From assembly GCA_900539035.1 (NCBI GenBank), contig UQAU01000024.1:1-28593 (forward strand): DNA of 28,593 bases, given 5' to 3'. Origin of the DNA: an uncultured Collinsella sp. GTDB taxonomy: Bacteria; Actinomycetota; Coriobacteriia; Coriobacteriales; Coriobacteriaceae. The notes below the pieces were generated by a model, which saw nothing but the letters and a program-made list of their open reading frames with translations, was not told the DNA's origin and ran no database searches. This document shows, one piece after another, positions 15,924-25,127 of this stretch. Positions within the stretch are counted from its first letter, which is position 1. Each line of letters opens with the position of its first letter. The position numbers and the translations under genes are program-made.

Positions 15924-17078
15924 GTGATCTGCCCGCATTGCCTAAAGACCATCGAGGACGGCGCCTCGTTCTGCCCCTATTGCAACGCATACGTTGGTCC
16001 GGGCGATGGCCCCGAGCATACCGAGTTCGTGTTCTGCGACGGCTGCGGCGCCCGTCTGTCCCCGCATGACCGTACCTGTCCCAAGTGCGGTCGCCCCGCG
16101 CCTGGCATCCTTTCCGAGGACGCGGCCGCATCCGACCTGGCCGCAGGGCGTACGGCCGGCTTTCCGCGCCTGACGCAGGAACAGATCGATACCGAGGTGC
16201 CCCATGCGCCGGCATCTGCCGCCGCGGTGCTCTCCGACGCAGCCGACCCCAACGAGACCTGCGTGCTGCCTGCCTTCGATAAGGACTTTGGCATCCCTAA
16301 GGTCGATATCCCCACGCCGGTGTCCCTGCGCGATGATGCCCAGCCCAAAAAGCAAAAGCCCAAGCGCAAGGTCCACCCCGACGAGGACGCCTATCACAAG
16401 CACAAGCGCCATATCCCCAAACCGCTCATCGTCATCGCGGTGCTCGCCGCCTTGTGCGGTGGTGCGTATTGGTTTGTGACTGCCGATCCCATGGGCGTCA
16501 TGCCCGGCTTCTACGACCAGTTTGGCCAGGCCGCCAAGACCACCTTCCCGTCGCGCCAAAAGGGCGAGGCCACCGAGAAAGAGCCCAAGCAAGAGGATGC
16601 GTCCGAGGTCGTTCAGGAGGAGACCGTCTTAACCGACGACCAGCTCTACACCAGGCTCGACGGCCTGTATCAGACCATCGTGTCGTACAGCGACGATGAT
16701 CAGATCGGCGAGGTCATCGATTCGTTTAATAACGGCTATCTGCGTACGCCGCTCTCCACCCGTCAGGAGCTGTCGCAGAGCGCCTATGCCCTGCGCGATC
16801 AGATTAAAAAGACCCAGGATGAGCTCAACAACCTCAAGGTTCAGGACGACACGGTCTATGCGGTGGACATCGATCATCTAAAGCAGCTTGCCCAGTGGAT
16901 GTACGAGCGTGTCGACGTGATCTGCCAGAGCTGGGATATCTCGCTGTCCATTCCCGACGGCGAGTCGCTAAGCGCTCGTCAGAGCGAGATCCTGGCGCCC
17001 ATCGCACAAGGCGGCAACAGCGCGCTTAACCAGTACGACGCCAACGTGAGTGCATGGAGGCCGCAGCAACGTTCGTAA
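15924..17078 (+). CDS. Double zinc-ribbon, single-pass membrane protein of unknown function
   Basis: A 384-residue protein that I do not recognise as a named family. Two zinc ribbons lie at the N-terminus: C3, C6, C17, C20 and C38, C41, C52, C55, all as Cys-x2-Cys knuckles. A low-complexity acidic/Ala linker and a basic stretch (141-167) precede one membrane helix at about 165-187. The remaining ~195 residues would lie outside the cell, with an acidic region, a helical stretch near 275-300 with coiled-coil character, and a polar C-terminus. This layout (cytoplasmic zinc ribbon, helix, external sensor-like part) is common in Gram-positive envelope proteins. GTG at 15924 is chosen because GGAAAGAGG lies just upstream; a TTG ten codons earlier has no ribosome site. 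Confidence 0.75.
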   Translation: MICPHCLKTIEDGASFCPYCNAYVGPGDGPEHTEFVFCDGCGARLSPHDRTCPKCGRPAPGILSEDAAASDLAAGRTAGFPRLTQEQIDTEVPHAPASAAAVLSDAADPNETCVLPAFDKDFGIPKVDIPTPVSLRDDAQPKKQKPKRKVHPDEDAYHKHKRHIPKPLIVIAVLAALCGGAYWFVTADPMGVMPGFYDQFGQAAKTTFPSRQKGEATEKEPKQEDASEVVQEETVLTDDQLYTRLDGLYQTIVSYSDDDQIGEVIDSFNNGYLRTPLSTRQELSQSAYALRDQIKKTQDELNNLKVQDDTVYAVDIDHLKQLAQWMYERVDVICQSWDISLSIPDGESLSARQSEILAPIAQGGNSALNQYDANVSAWRPQQRS

Positions 17079-17114
17079 TTTGTTGCCCTCCGGCGGCATA
17101 ACCTGCGTGCGCAA

Positions 17115-17144
17115 TTGATGGAAGCCCGTGCTTATTGCTACAAT
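17115..17144 (+). promoter_or_regulatory. Candidate promoter for the cyclophilin gene
   Basis: TTGATG at 17115-17120, an 18-base spacer and TACAAT at 17139-17144, 40 bases before the start codon. It lies in the 105-base gap after the zinc-ribbon gene and probably also serves the TPR gene downstream. Confidence 0.5.
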
Positions 17145-17183
17145 TCGTACAAATATGCTTTAAACGCACGAGGAAGGAACCAC

Positions 17184-17726
17184 ATGTTTGGTTTTAAGAA
17201 AGAGCTCTATACGCCCGAGTACCAGCTCGTCGGTGACGAGTGCGCGGTGATCGAGACGTCGAAGGGTACCATCAAGGTCAAGTTTGACGGTGAGGGCGCC
17301 CCCATCCATGTGGCGAACTTCTGCGAGCTTTCCACTATGGGCTTTTATGACGGTCTTAAGTTCCATCGCTATGTGCCCGGCTTTGTGATCCAGGGCGGCG
17401 ATCCCAATACCCGCGATATGTCCGGCGCCGACGTCGCTGCCGGCCTTGAGGGTCCCGACGGCATGCCCGGTACCGGCGGCCCCGGCTACTGCATCAAGGG
17501 CGAGTTTGCCACCAATCCGCGCAACAGCCATGTTGACGGCGCGCTTGCCATGGCCCGCTCCATGGATCCCGATTCCGCGGGCTCGCAGTTCTACTTCTGC
17601 CTGGGTGCCCAGCACAACCTCGACTCCGGCTATACCGTCTTTGGCACCACGGTCGAGGGCCTCGACGTCATCTCGCAGCTGCGCGCCGGCGACGAGATCG
17701 TTCATGTCGAGATCGTTCACGAGTAA
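17184..17726 (+). CDS. Cyclophilin-type peptidyl-prolyl cis-trans isomerase
   Basis: A 180-residue single-domain cyclophilin that speeds proline cis-trans isomerisation during protein folding. It has FHRYVPGFVIQGGDP (60-74), which contains the catalytic arginine R62, and GSQFYFCLG (133-141) lining the proline pocket. There is no signal peptide or membrane helix, so it is cytoplasmic. ATG at 17184 has AGGAAGGA directly upstream; an upstream extension of the frame overlaps the promoter. It is followed after 11 bases by the TPR gene, whose ribosome site overlaps its stop codon, so the two form an operon. Confidence 0.93.
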   Translation: MFGFKKELYTPEYQLVGDECAVIETSKGTIKVKFDGEGAPIHVANFCELSTMGFYDGLKFHRYVPGFVIQGGDPNTRDMSGADVAAGLEGPDGMPGTGGPGYCIKGEFATNPRNSHVDGALAMARSMDPDSAGSQFYFCLGAQHNLDSGYTVFGTTVEGLDVISQLRAGDEIVHVEIVHE

Positions 17727-17737
17727 AGGGGACTTCC

Positions 17738-19033
17738 TTGAATAGCAAGCTGATCCAACAGGGCCGCGCCGCTTATCGCGCGGGTGATTTTTCCGCTGCC
17801 GCCCAGATGCTTGGCGCGGCAAAGACTCCCAACGAGATCATGGGTGAGGCCGACCACCTGCGCGGCAACGCCCTGATGCATCTGGGCATGTACGCCGAGG
17901 CCGCCGAGGCCTACGCCGCCGCGCTCAACGACGGCGCCTATGGCAAGCGCGGCGCCCTGCTCACCAACCGCGGCAAGGCACTCGCCGCGGTGGGCGACTA
18001 CACCACGGCCGCCCAGGCGTTCTCTGCAGCTACCCAGGATGCTTCCTACGCCACGCCTTTTAAGGCCTACCTGGGTCTGGGCAACGCGCTGTTCCAGTCG
18101 GGCGACTACGCCAACGCCGGTACTGCCTTCCGTCAGGCCGCCATCGACGGCGCCAACCCGGCTCCTGCCGCTGCCCTCGGCGATCTGGGCCGCTGCTTTA
18201 TCAAGCTCGGCCGCCCCGCGGACGCCGTTGAGACCTACCGCACGGCTATCGACTTTGCCGGCCCGCGCGACGATACGCGCGCCCTCAACGCCGGCATGGG
18301 CCAAGCGCTATCCGCCGCCGGCCGTCCCTCCGATGCGCTCGATGCCTTTAACGCCGCTACCGCTGACGGTATCTATCAGCTCACGCCCGAGCAGGCCGAC
18401 GAGCTTGCCCGCGTGCACGACTCGCTCGCCGCGCTTTCGGCCCAGACGGCCATGTCCACGGCCCCGGCTCCCGCGATGGACGCTCCCGCTGTCGACCCGC
18501 TCGATCCCACGGGCGCGACCGGTCAGTTTATGCCCGACCCCTCTGACACCGGCTTCTTTACGCTGTCCGAGTCCGAGATGGTCCAGCAGGACCGCAAGCA
18601 GGCCAAGGTTCGTCGTCGCCACCGCCACACGGGTCTCAAGATCTTCCTGGTACTGCTTCTGCTCATCGTGATCGCTGCCGGCGGTCTTGGCTATGCTTAT
18701 ACGCGCGGCATGGGCTACCCCTCGCAGGAGTCCGTCATCACCGACCTGTTCCAGGCTGCCGGCGACGGCGATACCGCCAAGGCCGAGTCCTGCCTGGCCT
18801 CGAGCCTGTCCGAGGACGCCAAGGCGATGATCATCTCCTCGATCCCGCAGGGCGCCACCGTCTCCATCGAGGGTATGGATCAGTCCATGACCGAGACCAC
18901 CGCCAAGGTGAAGGCTTCGCTGTCCAAGGGCGGCGAGCAGGAGTACACCGTTAAATTCGTTCGCTCCGACAACCATATCGGTTGGGCCGTTTCCTCCTTC
19001 GACATCGATTTCTCGGCCGCTGACAACCAGTAG
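17738..19033 (+). CDS. TPR-repeat membrane protein with external C-terminal domain
   Basis: A 431-residue protein. Residues 1-200 are four to five tetratricopeptide-like helical repeats with the A/G-rich pattern of bacterial TPRs (for example GDFSAAAQ, GMYAEAAEAY, GDYTTAAQAF, GDYANAGTAF, GRPADAVETY). A Pro/Asp-rich linker (about 228-275) and a basic cluster (277-288) precede one membrane helix at about 289-312. The final ~115 residues (SQESVITDLFQAAGDGD onward) resemble the small DUF4878/lumazine-binding-like domains found outside the cell in Gram-positives. It starts with TTG, with AAAGGGG six bases upstream. It probably scaffolds envelope proteins, but no partner can be named. Confidence 0.82.
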   Translation: MNSKLIQQGRAAYRAGDFSAAAQMLGAAKTPNEIMGEADHLRGNALMHLGMYAEAAEAYAAALNDGAYGKRGALLTNRGKALAAVGDYTTAAQAFSAATQDASYATPFKAYLGLGNALFQSGDYANAGTAFRQAAIDGANPAPAAALGDLGRCFIKLGRPADAVETYRTAIDFAGPRDDTRALNAGMGQALSAAGRPSDALDAFNAATADGIYQLTPEQADELARVHDSLAALSAQTAMSTAPAPAMDAPAVDPLDPTGATGQFMPDPSDTGFFTLSESEMVQQDRKQAKVRRRHRHTGLKIFLVLLLLIVIAAGGLGYAYTRGMGYPSQESVITDLFQAAGDGDTAKAESCLASSLSEDAKAMIISSIPQGATVSIEGMDQSMTETTAKVKASLSKGGEQEYTVKFVRSDNHIGWAVSSFDIDFSAADNQ

Positions 19034-19055
19034 TGACCTTATGAGATTTGGTTCT

Positions 19056-19088
19056 GCCCGGCGCTTCACCGCAAGTGAGGTGCCGGGC
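19056..19088 (+). terminator. Hairpin between the TPR gene and mreB
   Basis: A 7-bp GC stem (19056-19062 with 19082-19088) extended by an inner stem of about six pairs. Only two T follow, so termination may be weak. It marks the boundary before the mreB cluster. A TATGAT box at 19098-19103 could be the mreB -10, but no good -35 is visible. Confidence 0.5.
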
Positions 19089-19148
19089 TTGCGCTAGTAT
19101 GATGGGCTAGTAGTTTTCCAGCAATCATCCAACACATCAGGAGTTGCG

Positions 19149-20192
19149 TTGTTTTCTTTGATGGATATGTTCTTCGGTAGCTATGCGGGCGATCTCGCCA
19201 TCGACCTCGGCACCGCCAATACGCTCGTCTCCGTGCGCGGCAAGGGCATCGTCATCCGCGAGCCCTCCGTTGTCGCTATCGACAAGAACGACGAGCGCAT
19301 CCTGGCAGTCGGCATCGAGGCCAAGCGCATGCTCGGCCGTACGCCCGGCAACATCGTGGCCGTTCGTCCCCTTAAGGACGGCGTCATCGCCGACTTCGAT
19401 GTCACCGAGGCCATGCTTCGCTACTTTATCGACAAGGCTTCCGAGAAGCGCTATCCGTGGACTCCGCGTCCGCGCGTCGTCGTCTGCGTTCCCTCCGGCG
19501 TCACGTCGGTCGAGAAGCGCGCCGTCTTTGAGGCTACGATCCAGGCCGGCGCTCGCCAGGCCTACCTGATCGAGGAGCCCATGGCGGCTGCCATCGGCGC
19601 CGACCTACCCGTCGAGGAGCCCACGGGCTCCATGGTCATCGATATCGGCGGCGGCACCACCGAGGTCGCCGTTATCGCTATGGGCGGTATTGTCGTGTCG
19701 CAGTCCATCCGCATTGCCGGCGACGAGTTCGACCAGGCTATCCTCACCCATGTTCGCGATGCCTACAACCTGGCTATTGGCGAGCGCACGGCCGAGGACA
19801 TCAAGATCAAGGTCGGCTCCGCCGTGCCGCTCAAGGATGAGCTCGACGTCGAGGTCAACGGCCGCGACGTTATCACGGGCCTGCCCAAGACCGTGCGTAT
19901 CGAGAGCGAGGAGATTCGTCGCGCGCTTAACAAGCCGCTCGACGAGATGGCCAAGGCCGTTAAGGACGCTCTGGACGCCACGCCGCCCGATCTTGCCTCG
20001 GACCTTATGTACTACGGCATTCTGCTGACCGGCGGCGGCGCGCTGCTGCGTGGCCTCGACGTGCGCCTGCGCGACGAGACCGGCGTTTCGGTCAACGTCA
20101 GCCCCACGGCGCTCGATAATGTCGTAAACGGCTGCGCCCGCGTGCTCGAGGCCAACGCCTTTGACGGTGGCTTCGTCCAAACCAATGCTTAA
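19149..20192 (+). CDS. mreB: Rod-shape-determining actin homologue MreB
   Basis: A 347-residue actin-like ATPase that forms membrane-bound filaments and guides the elongation machinery. Motifs are the phosphate-1 loop DLAIDLGTANTLV (near 15-27), the phosphate-2 loop DIGGGTTEVAVI (near 165-176), and the adenosine loop GGGALLRGLD (about 295-304). The hydrophobic N-terminus (MFSLMDMFFG) fits membrane attachment. The TTG start at 19149 has AGGAG five bases upstream; ATG at 19161 would be 17 bases away and is less likely. It opens the mreB-mreC-mreD-mrdA-rodA cluster, with a 21-base gap to mreC. Confidence 0.96.
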   Translation: MFSLMDMFFGSYAGDLAIDLGTANTLVSVRGKGIVIREPSVVAIDKNDERILAVGIEAKRMLGRTPGNIVAVRPLKDGVIADFDVTEAMLRYFIDKASEKRYPWTPRPRVVVCVPSGVTSVEKRAVFEATIQAGARQAYLIEEPMAAAIGADLPVEEPTGSMVIDIGGGTTEVAVIAMGGIVVSQSIRIAGDEFDQAILTHVRDAYNLAIGERTAEDIKIKVGSAVPLKDELDVEVNGRDVITGLPKTVRIESEEIRRALNKPLDEMAKAVKDALDATPPDLASDLMYYGILLTGGGALLRGLDVRLRDETGVSVNVSPTALDNVVNGCARVLEANAFDGGFVQTNA

Positions 20193-20213
20193 TTTCCAAA
20201 AGGTGGATTCCAT

Positions 20214-21212
20214 TTGGCACGATCTTCGGGTTTCTCTTCAAATCTGAATACCAAGCGACAATCAACGGGTATGCGCCCGTTGATTGTTTTCAGCCTGATT
20301 TCGGTGTTGCTGCTCACGTTTTATATCCGTGAGGGCGAGGCCGGGCCGATTCATGCCGTGCGCTCGGGCGTGACGACGATTACCTCGCCGGTACGCTTTT
20401 TGGGCTCGGCTGTGGCGGCTCCCTTCAACGCGATCGGCAACGTGTTTTCCAACCTCACGGCTTCGCAGGAGTCGCTCGATGACCTCAAGAAACAAAACGA
20501 GGTGCTGACCTCTAAGGTCGCCGAGCTTTCCGAGGCTCAAAAGACTGCCGAGCGCCTGGAGGGCCTGGTCGGGCTGCAATCGACCTACAACCTTAAGTCG
20601 ACCGCCGCTCGTATTGTCGGTGCGTCGGGCGATGCCTGGACCTCGACCGTTACCATCGACAAAGGCTCTGCCGACGGCCTTACCATCAACATGCCCGTGA
20701 CGAGTTCTGCCGGTGTTATCGGCCAGATCATCGAGGTATCGGCCAAGACCTCTACCGTGCGCCTGATTGGCGACGAGAACTCGGGCGTGTCCGCCATGGT
20801 GCAGGATACGCGCGCCCAGGGTATGCTGCAGGGCCAGCCCGATGGTTCCTTGCGCCTTGAGTACGTGAGTGTTGACTCCGACGTCAAAGTTGGCGACATC
20901 ATCGTGACCTCTGGCATTGGCGGCGTGTTCCCCAAGGGCCTGCCGCTCGGCACTGTTTCCTCGGTGGAGAAGTCGGCCAACGATGTGTATTACACCATCG
21001 TGGTGCGCGCTCAGACCACGGCCGAGAACAACGAGGAAGTGCTGGTCATTACCTCGCTGACCGACGAGCAGTCGGCCTCGGACGAGGACGTGAGCACGGC
21101 CAACAGCACGCCGCAGGGAACGTCGCGCGATGCTGCTACCAAGACGAAGGACGAGAGCTCGGATGACAGTTCCGACACGTCCGAGACGACCGATTCCGGC
21201 TCGAGCGAATAG
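20214..21212 (+). CDS. mreC: Rod-shape-determining protein MreC
   Basis: A 332-residue bitopic scaffold that links MreB filaments to PBP2 and RodA outside the membrane. A membrane helix lies at about 21-38 and a coiled coil at about 84-118 (heptad-like DDLKKQNEVLTSKVAELSEA). The beta-barrel MreC domain follows to about 282, with the AWTSTVTIDKGSADGL and GVSAMVQDTRAQGMLQG segments. The last ~48 residues are a Ser/Thr/Asp/Glu-rich disordered tail. The TTG start follows AAAGGTGG; ATG at codon 20 would lie just before the helix and has no ribosome site. Confidence 0.94.
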   Translation: MARSSGFSSNLNTKRQSTGMRPLIVFSLISVLLLTFYIREGEAGPIHAVRSGVTTITSPVRFLGSAVAAPFNAIGNVFSNLTASQESLDDLKKQNEVLTSKVAELSEAQKTAERLEGLVGLQSTYNLKSTAARIVGASGDAWTSTVTIDKGSADGLTINMPVTSSAGVIGQIIEVSAKTSTVRLIGDENSGVSAMVQDTRAQGMLQGQPDGSLRLEYVSVDSDVKVGDIIVTSGIGGVFPKGLPLGTVSSVEKSANDVYYTIVVRAQTTAENNEEVLVITSLTDEQSASDEDVSTANSTPQGTSRDAATKTKDESSDDSSDTSETTDSGSSE

Positions 21213-21223
21213 GGGGCATGTCC

Positions 21224-21790
21224 ATGGATCTACACGAGCAGGGGGCGAGCTCCCGCACGTTTGTAATCGCCGCCATTGTGTGCGTGCTGCTGCAGGCGGG
21301 CCTGGCGCCGCAGATCTCCATTGCGGGCGGTCGCGTCAACTTTATGATTATCCTGGTATGCCTGAGCGTGTTCTCGGGCGATCCCACGCGGGCTGTCGTC
21401 TGCGGTTTTTGCAGCGGCCTGTTCTATGATCTTTCCGCTGCCGTGCCGGTGGGCGTTATGTCGCTGCTGTTGACGGTGGGCAGTTTTGCCCTGGTGCACA
21501 GCGCGGCCGGTCAGACGAGCGGCTCCCCGAGCGCGCGCGGTATTACCGTGGGCGCCTTTGCGCTTGCCATCAACGTGGTCTACAGCATCATCTTGCTGTT
21601 TATGGGTCTGGAGACGAGCTTTGTGGTGGCTGTTTTTGGACACGCCCTGCCGTCTTCGATCCTGACGGGTCTGGTTGCCATTCCGTTTTTGATGTCCGGC
21701 GTCGTGCCGCAGTCCGGTTACGGATTCTCCGCACGCGGTGGTCATCAGACGGGCATGCGCTTCAAGCCCAAGACCCGCAAACTCAAATAG
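21224..21790 (+). CDS. mreD: Rod-shape-determining protein MreD
   Basis: A 188-residue integral membrane protein with about five hydrophobic segments between residues 12 and 160 and a basic cytoplasmic tail (RFKPKTRKLK). The FSGDPTRAVVCGFCSGLFYDL segment matches the conserved MreD region. ATG at 21224 is preferred because AGGGGG is seven bases upstream; ATG at 21218 would be only one base from it. It lies between mreC and mrdA, 11 and 13 bases from its neighbours. Confidence 0.92.
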   Translation: MDLHEQGASSRTFVIAAIVCVLLQAGLAPQISIAGGRVNFMIILVCLSVFSGDPTRAVVCGFCSGLFYDLSAAVPVGVMSLLLTVGSFALVHSAAGQTSGSPSARGITVGAFALAINVVYSIILLFMGLETSFVVAVFGHALPSSILTGLVAIPFLMSGVVPQSGYGFSARGGHQTGMRFKPKTRKLK

Positions 21791-21803
21791 GGGAGGCCTG
21801 TAG

Positions 21804-23873
21804 ATGTCTTCCCAGATGACGGTTATCATCGCCGGTATCGTGCTGGTCGTGGCCATTGTGGTCGCGCTGGTCATCATGCGCCGCGGCGATTCCCGTTTTA
21901 CCTACGACACGCAGCATGGAACGGCCCCGCGCGCCACCGAGGGCGAGGGCAATACCGCCGCGACCGCCTTCAAGGGCCGCTTCTCCATCCTCACCGCCGG
22001 CGTGGGCGCGATGTTTGCCGCGCTCGCCGTTAAGCTGTGGGGCATGCAGATGGTCTCGTCGGGCTACTACGACAAGCAGGCCAAGAACAACCAGACCCGT
22101 ACCGTCACTACGCCGGCTGTGCGCGGGCGAATCCTTGATCGCAATGGCGTGGCACTTGTGCAAAACCGTCCCTCACTTGCCGTCGTTGCCTATCGCGACC
22201 TGGCCGATGACACCGTGCTGGTGCATCACCTCGCGAATGTGCTCGGCATGCCCTACGTCGCGGTGCTGCGCAACATTCAGGACAATTCCGAGGGCGCCCA
22301 GAGCCTACATACCATCGCGACGGACGTGCGCCGCTCCACAGTTGCCTATATCAAGGAGCATGCCGGCGAGTTCCCGGGCGTCAAGATTGCCGAGCGCACC
22401 GAGCGCCAGTACCCGTACGGCGAGACGGCCTGTCACATTTTGGGCTATACCGGCACCATTACCTCCGAGCAGCTCGAGGCTCAGAACAAGAAGGCTTCGG
22501 GCGATAACGATAGCGCCGCCGGTCAGATTACGTACCAGTCGGGCGATATCGTGGGCCAGGCGGGCGTCGAGAGCTACTACGAAAACTTACTGCAGGGTAT
22601 TCGCGGCGAGCAGACGGTGAAGGTCGATGCCTCGGGCAATGTGACCGGTCAGGCCGGCGCCGTGCCCGCCAAGGCCGGCTCCGACATTAAGCTCACGCTT
22701 GACCTCAAGATTCAGCAAGCCTGCGAGTCGGCGCTTGCAAGTGCCATTGAGCTCGCTAAGACCACAGGCCACAGCGACGCCGGCAACGGTGCCGTGGTGT
22801 GCCTCGACCCCAATAACGGCGAGATTCTGGGCATGGCCAGCGAGCCCAAGTTTGATCCGTCCGTGTTTATCGGCGGCGTCTCCAATGATGTTTGGACCGA
22901 GCTCAACGATGACGAGGGTTCGCATCCGCTGCTCAACCGCGCCATTAGCGGCCAGTACATGTCGGCTTCGACCATTAAGCCGCTCTCGGCCTTGGCGGGC
23001 CTTGAGTTTGGAACGTACACGTCGAGCCAGACGACCAACTGCACGGGGTATTGGACCGGCTTGGGCAAATCTTGGGGAAAATACTGCTGGCTGCACTCCG
23101 GCCACGGCACGATGACGCTGCAGTCCGGTATCGCCAACTCCTGCGACCCCGTGTTCTACGATATGGGCAAGGCGTTTTTCTACAACGACCAGCATCCCGA
23201 GGGCCTGCAAGAGGTCTTTCGTCGCTGGGGTCTGGGCAAGACCTGTGGTATCGATCTGCCGAGTGAGGGTGCGGGACGCATTCCCGACGCCGAGTGGAAA
23301 GAGTCGTACTTTACCGATGCCTCGGCCGAGGACCGCAAGTGGAATGCCGGCGATATGACCAACATTGCCATCGGCCAGGGCGACATCCTGGTGACGCCCC
23401 TGCAGATGGCGTGCGCCTATATGGGTCTTGCCAACGGCGGCAAACAGTACGTGCCTCACGTGTTTTTGTCAGCCGTGTCGCGCGATGGCGACGGCGATGC
23501 CTATAAATACAACGGCAAGGGCAAGAAGAAGCGCCTGGAGGCCAAGATCAACAGCGATTCGGATTTGGCTCTTGTCCGCAACGGCATGCACGATGTGATT
23601 TACTCCGCGTCGACTTCGACCGCCGCGCACTTTAACTCCCTGACCCCTACGGTCTACGGCAAGTCCGGCACGGGCGAGAAGAGCGGCGAGGACGATTACG
23701 CGTGGTTTTGCGCCTACGCGCCGGCCGATGACCCTAAGTACGTGATTGCCACTATCTTGGAGCAGGGCGGTGGCGGCTCCGATACCGCGTTGCACGTCGT
23801 GCGCGATGTCCTCGGTGCGATTTATGACGAGCCCGACACGTCGACGGCCACGGGCGATTCCTCGGTTCGATAG
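21804..23873 (+). CDS. mrdA: Penicillin-binding protein 2, elongation transpeptidase
   Basis: A 689-residue class B PBP that cross-links peptidoglycan during side-wall growth together with RodA. The dimerisation/pedestal region begins with RGRILDRNG (107-115). The transpeptidase domain has the nucleophile motif STIK (S389, K392), SCD (446-448), and KSG (620-622). The SxD and KSG forms are those of the PBP2 clade, not defects. The N-terminus is unusual: a first hydrophobic helix at about 6-25, a ~30-residue polar loop, then the expected anchor at about 60-82. ATG at 21804 follows GGGGAGG. rodA begins 9 bases after the stop. Confidence 0.95.
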   Translation: MSSQMTVIIAGIVLVVAIVVALVIMRRGDSRFTYDTQHGTAPRATEGEGNTAATAFKGRFSILTAGVGAMFAALAVKLWGMQMVSSGYYDKQAKNNQTRTVTTPAVRGRILDRNGVALVQNRPSLAVVAYRDLADDTVLVHHLANVLGMPYVAVLRNIQDNSEGAQSLHTIATDVRRSTVAYIKEHAGEFPGVKIAERTERQYPYGETACHILGYTGTITSEQLEAQNKKASGDNDSAAGQITYQSGDIVGQAGVESYYENLLQGIRGEQTVKVDASGNVTGQAGAVPAKAGSDIKLTLDLKIQQACESALASAIELAKTTGHSDAGNGAVVCLDPNNGEILGMASEPKFDPSVFIGGVSNDVWTELNDDEGSHPLLNRAISGQYMSASTIKPLSALAGLEFGTYTSSQTTNCTGYWTGLGKSWGKYCWLHSGHGTMTLQSGIANSCDPVFYDMGKAFFYNDQHPEGLQEVFRRWGLGKTCGIDLPSEGAGRIPDAEWKESYFTDASAEDRKWNAGDMTNIAIGQGDILVTPLQMACAYMGLANGGKQYVPHVFLSAVSRDGDGDAYKYNGKGKKKRLEAKINSDSDLALVRNGMHDVIYSASTSTAAHFNSLTPTVYGKSGTGEKSGEDDYAWFCAYAPADDPKYVIATILEQGGGGSDTALHVVRDVLGAIYDEPDTSTATGDSSVR

Positions 23874-23882
23874 GAGGTTGCG

Positions 23883-25109
23883 ATGGACTTTTCGCCGGCG
23901 GACCTGTTCCGCTCAACCAAAACCGGCTCTCGCAGCAGCCTGGACCGCGTTAACAAGCAGCTCTCGGCTTCGCGCGGCACGTTCCGCCAGAAGGTACACA
24001 TCGGCGTGCTGCTGGCTACCGTCGCGCTCGTTGCCTATGGCGCCATCATTATTTGGTCGGCGTCGCAGTTTAAGGCCGATGCCTCGTTCTCGCGCCACCT
24101 GCTGGGCATTGGCATTGGCGCGGTGCTGGCGGTGCTCGTTTGGCGCACCGACCTGCGTGGCATTTCCAACTTTTCGACGGCTCTGCTCGTCGTCGATCTC
24201 ATCGTGATCTTCTCGCCTAAGATTCCGGGCCTGTCCTACACGGGCGGCTTGGGAATGACGGGTTGGATCAAGATTCCCGGTATCGGCCTGACCTTCCAGC
24301 CCGTTGAGCTTGCCAAGCTCATCACCATTTTCTTTATGGCCACGCTTGGCTCGCAGTACAACGGGCGTATCGATACCGTTCGCGACTACATTAAGCTCTG
24401 CGGTATGCTGTCCATTCCGTTCTTGGCCGTCGTCGCCATGGGCGACCTGGGCTCGGGCCTGGTCGTGCTGGTCTCGGGTGCCATCGTCATCTGCATGAGC
24501 GGTGCACGCCGCGAATGGGTGCTGTCGACCTTGGCCCTGCTGGTTGGTTTGATTGCGCTCATCTTGGCGCTCGACTCGGTCTTTGATTCGCTCCTTGGCC
24601 ACGACGTGCTGATCAAGCAGTATCAGATGAACCGTCTGACAGTCTTCATCAACCCCGACAAAGCCGATTCGGATGATGCCTACAACCTGCAGCAGTCGCT
24701 CATTGCCGTCGGCTCGGGTGGCTTCTTTGGTAAGGGCCTGGGCCACGCGACTCAGTCGGCCGGTGGCTTTCTACCCGAGTTCCACACCGACTTCGTCTTC
24801 GCCTTCCTGTCCGAGACGTTCGGCTTCTGCGGCTCCTTTTTGCTCCTGTGCCTCTACGTGCTGCTGATCTTCTCGACGATTCGCGTCGCCTTTAAGTGCG
24901 AGTCACTGTTCTTGCGCCTGTCGTGCGTGGGTATCGTCGGCATGTGGGCGTTCCAGACCTTCGAGAATATCGGCATGTGCATTGGCATGATGCCGATTAC
25001 CGGTATTCCGCTGCCGTTTATTAGTTTTGGTTCGTCGTCGATGATGATTCAGTTGCTGACGGTGGGTATCGTACAATCCATATGGCGGCATCGTTCGGGC
25101 GCCGCGTAA
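23883..25109 (+). CDS. rodA: Peptidoglycan glycosyltransferase RodA (SEDS family)
   Basis: A 408-residue polytopic membrane enzyme that polymerises lipid II into glycan strands with PBP2 as partner. About ten hydrophobic segments start near residue 38. Family motifs are QPVELAKL (139-146), the extracellular loop FLPEFHTDFVFAFLSE (297-311) with the catalytic-type aspartate D303, and TGIPLPFISFGSSSM near the C-terminus. A ~35-residue basic cytoplasmic extension precedes the first helix. The ATG follows TAGGAGG. Its position after mrdA supports RodA rather than FtsW. Confidence 0.95.
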   Translation: MDFSPADLFRSTKTGSRSSLDRVNKQLSASRGTFRQKVHIGVLLATVALVAYGAIIIWSASQFKADASFSRHLLGIGIGAVLAVLVWRTDLRGISNFSTALLVVDLIVIFSPKIPGLSYTGGLGMTGWIKIPGIGLTFQPVELAKLITIFFMATLGSQYNGRIDTVRDYIKLCGMLSIPFLAVVAMGDLGSGLVVLVSGAIVICMSGARREWVLSTLALLVGLIALILALDSVFDSLLGHDVLIKQYQMNRLTVFINPDKADSDDAYNLQQSLIAVGSGGFFGKGLGHATQSAGGFLPEFHTDFVFAFLSETFGFCGSFLLLCLYVLLIFSTIRVAFKCESLFLRLSCVGIVGMWAFQTFENIGMCIGMMPITGIPLPFISFGSSSMMIQLLTVGIVQSIWRHRSGAA

Positions 25110-25127
25110 CCGCTGGAGGGGTTTGCC

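Noticed and set aside
23661..23669. KSG instead of KTG and SCD instead of SxN in PBP2, as possible loss of activity
   Set aside because: These variants are the normal forms in the PBP2 (MrdA) clade, so they do not indicate an inactive enzyme.
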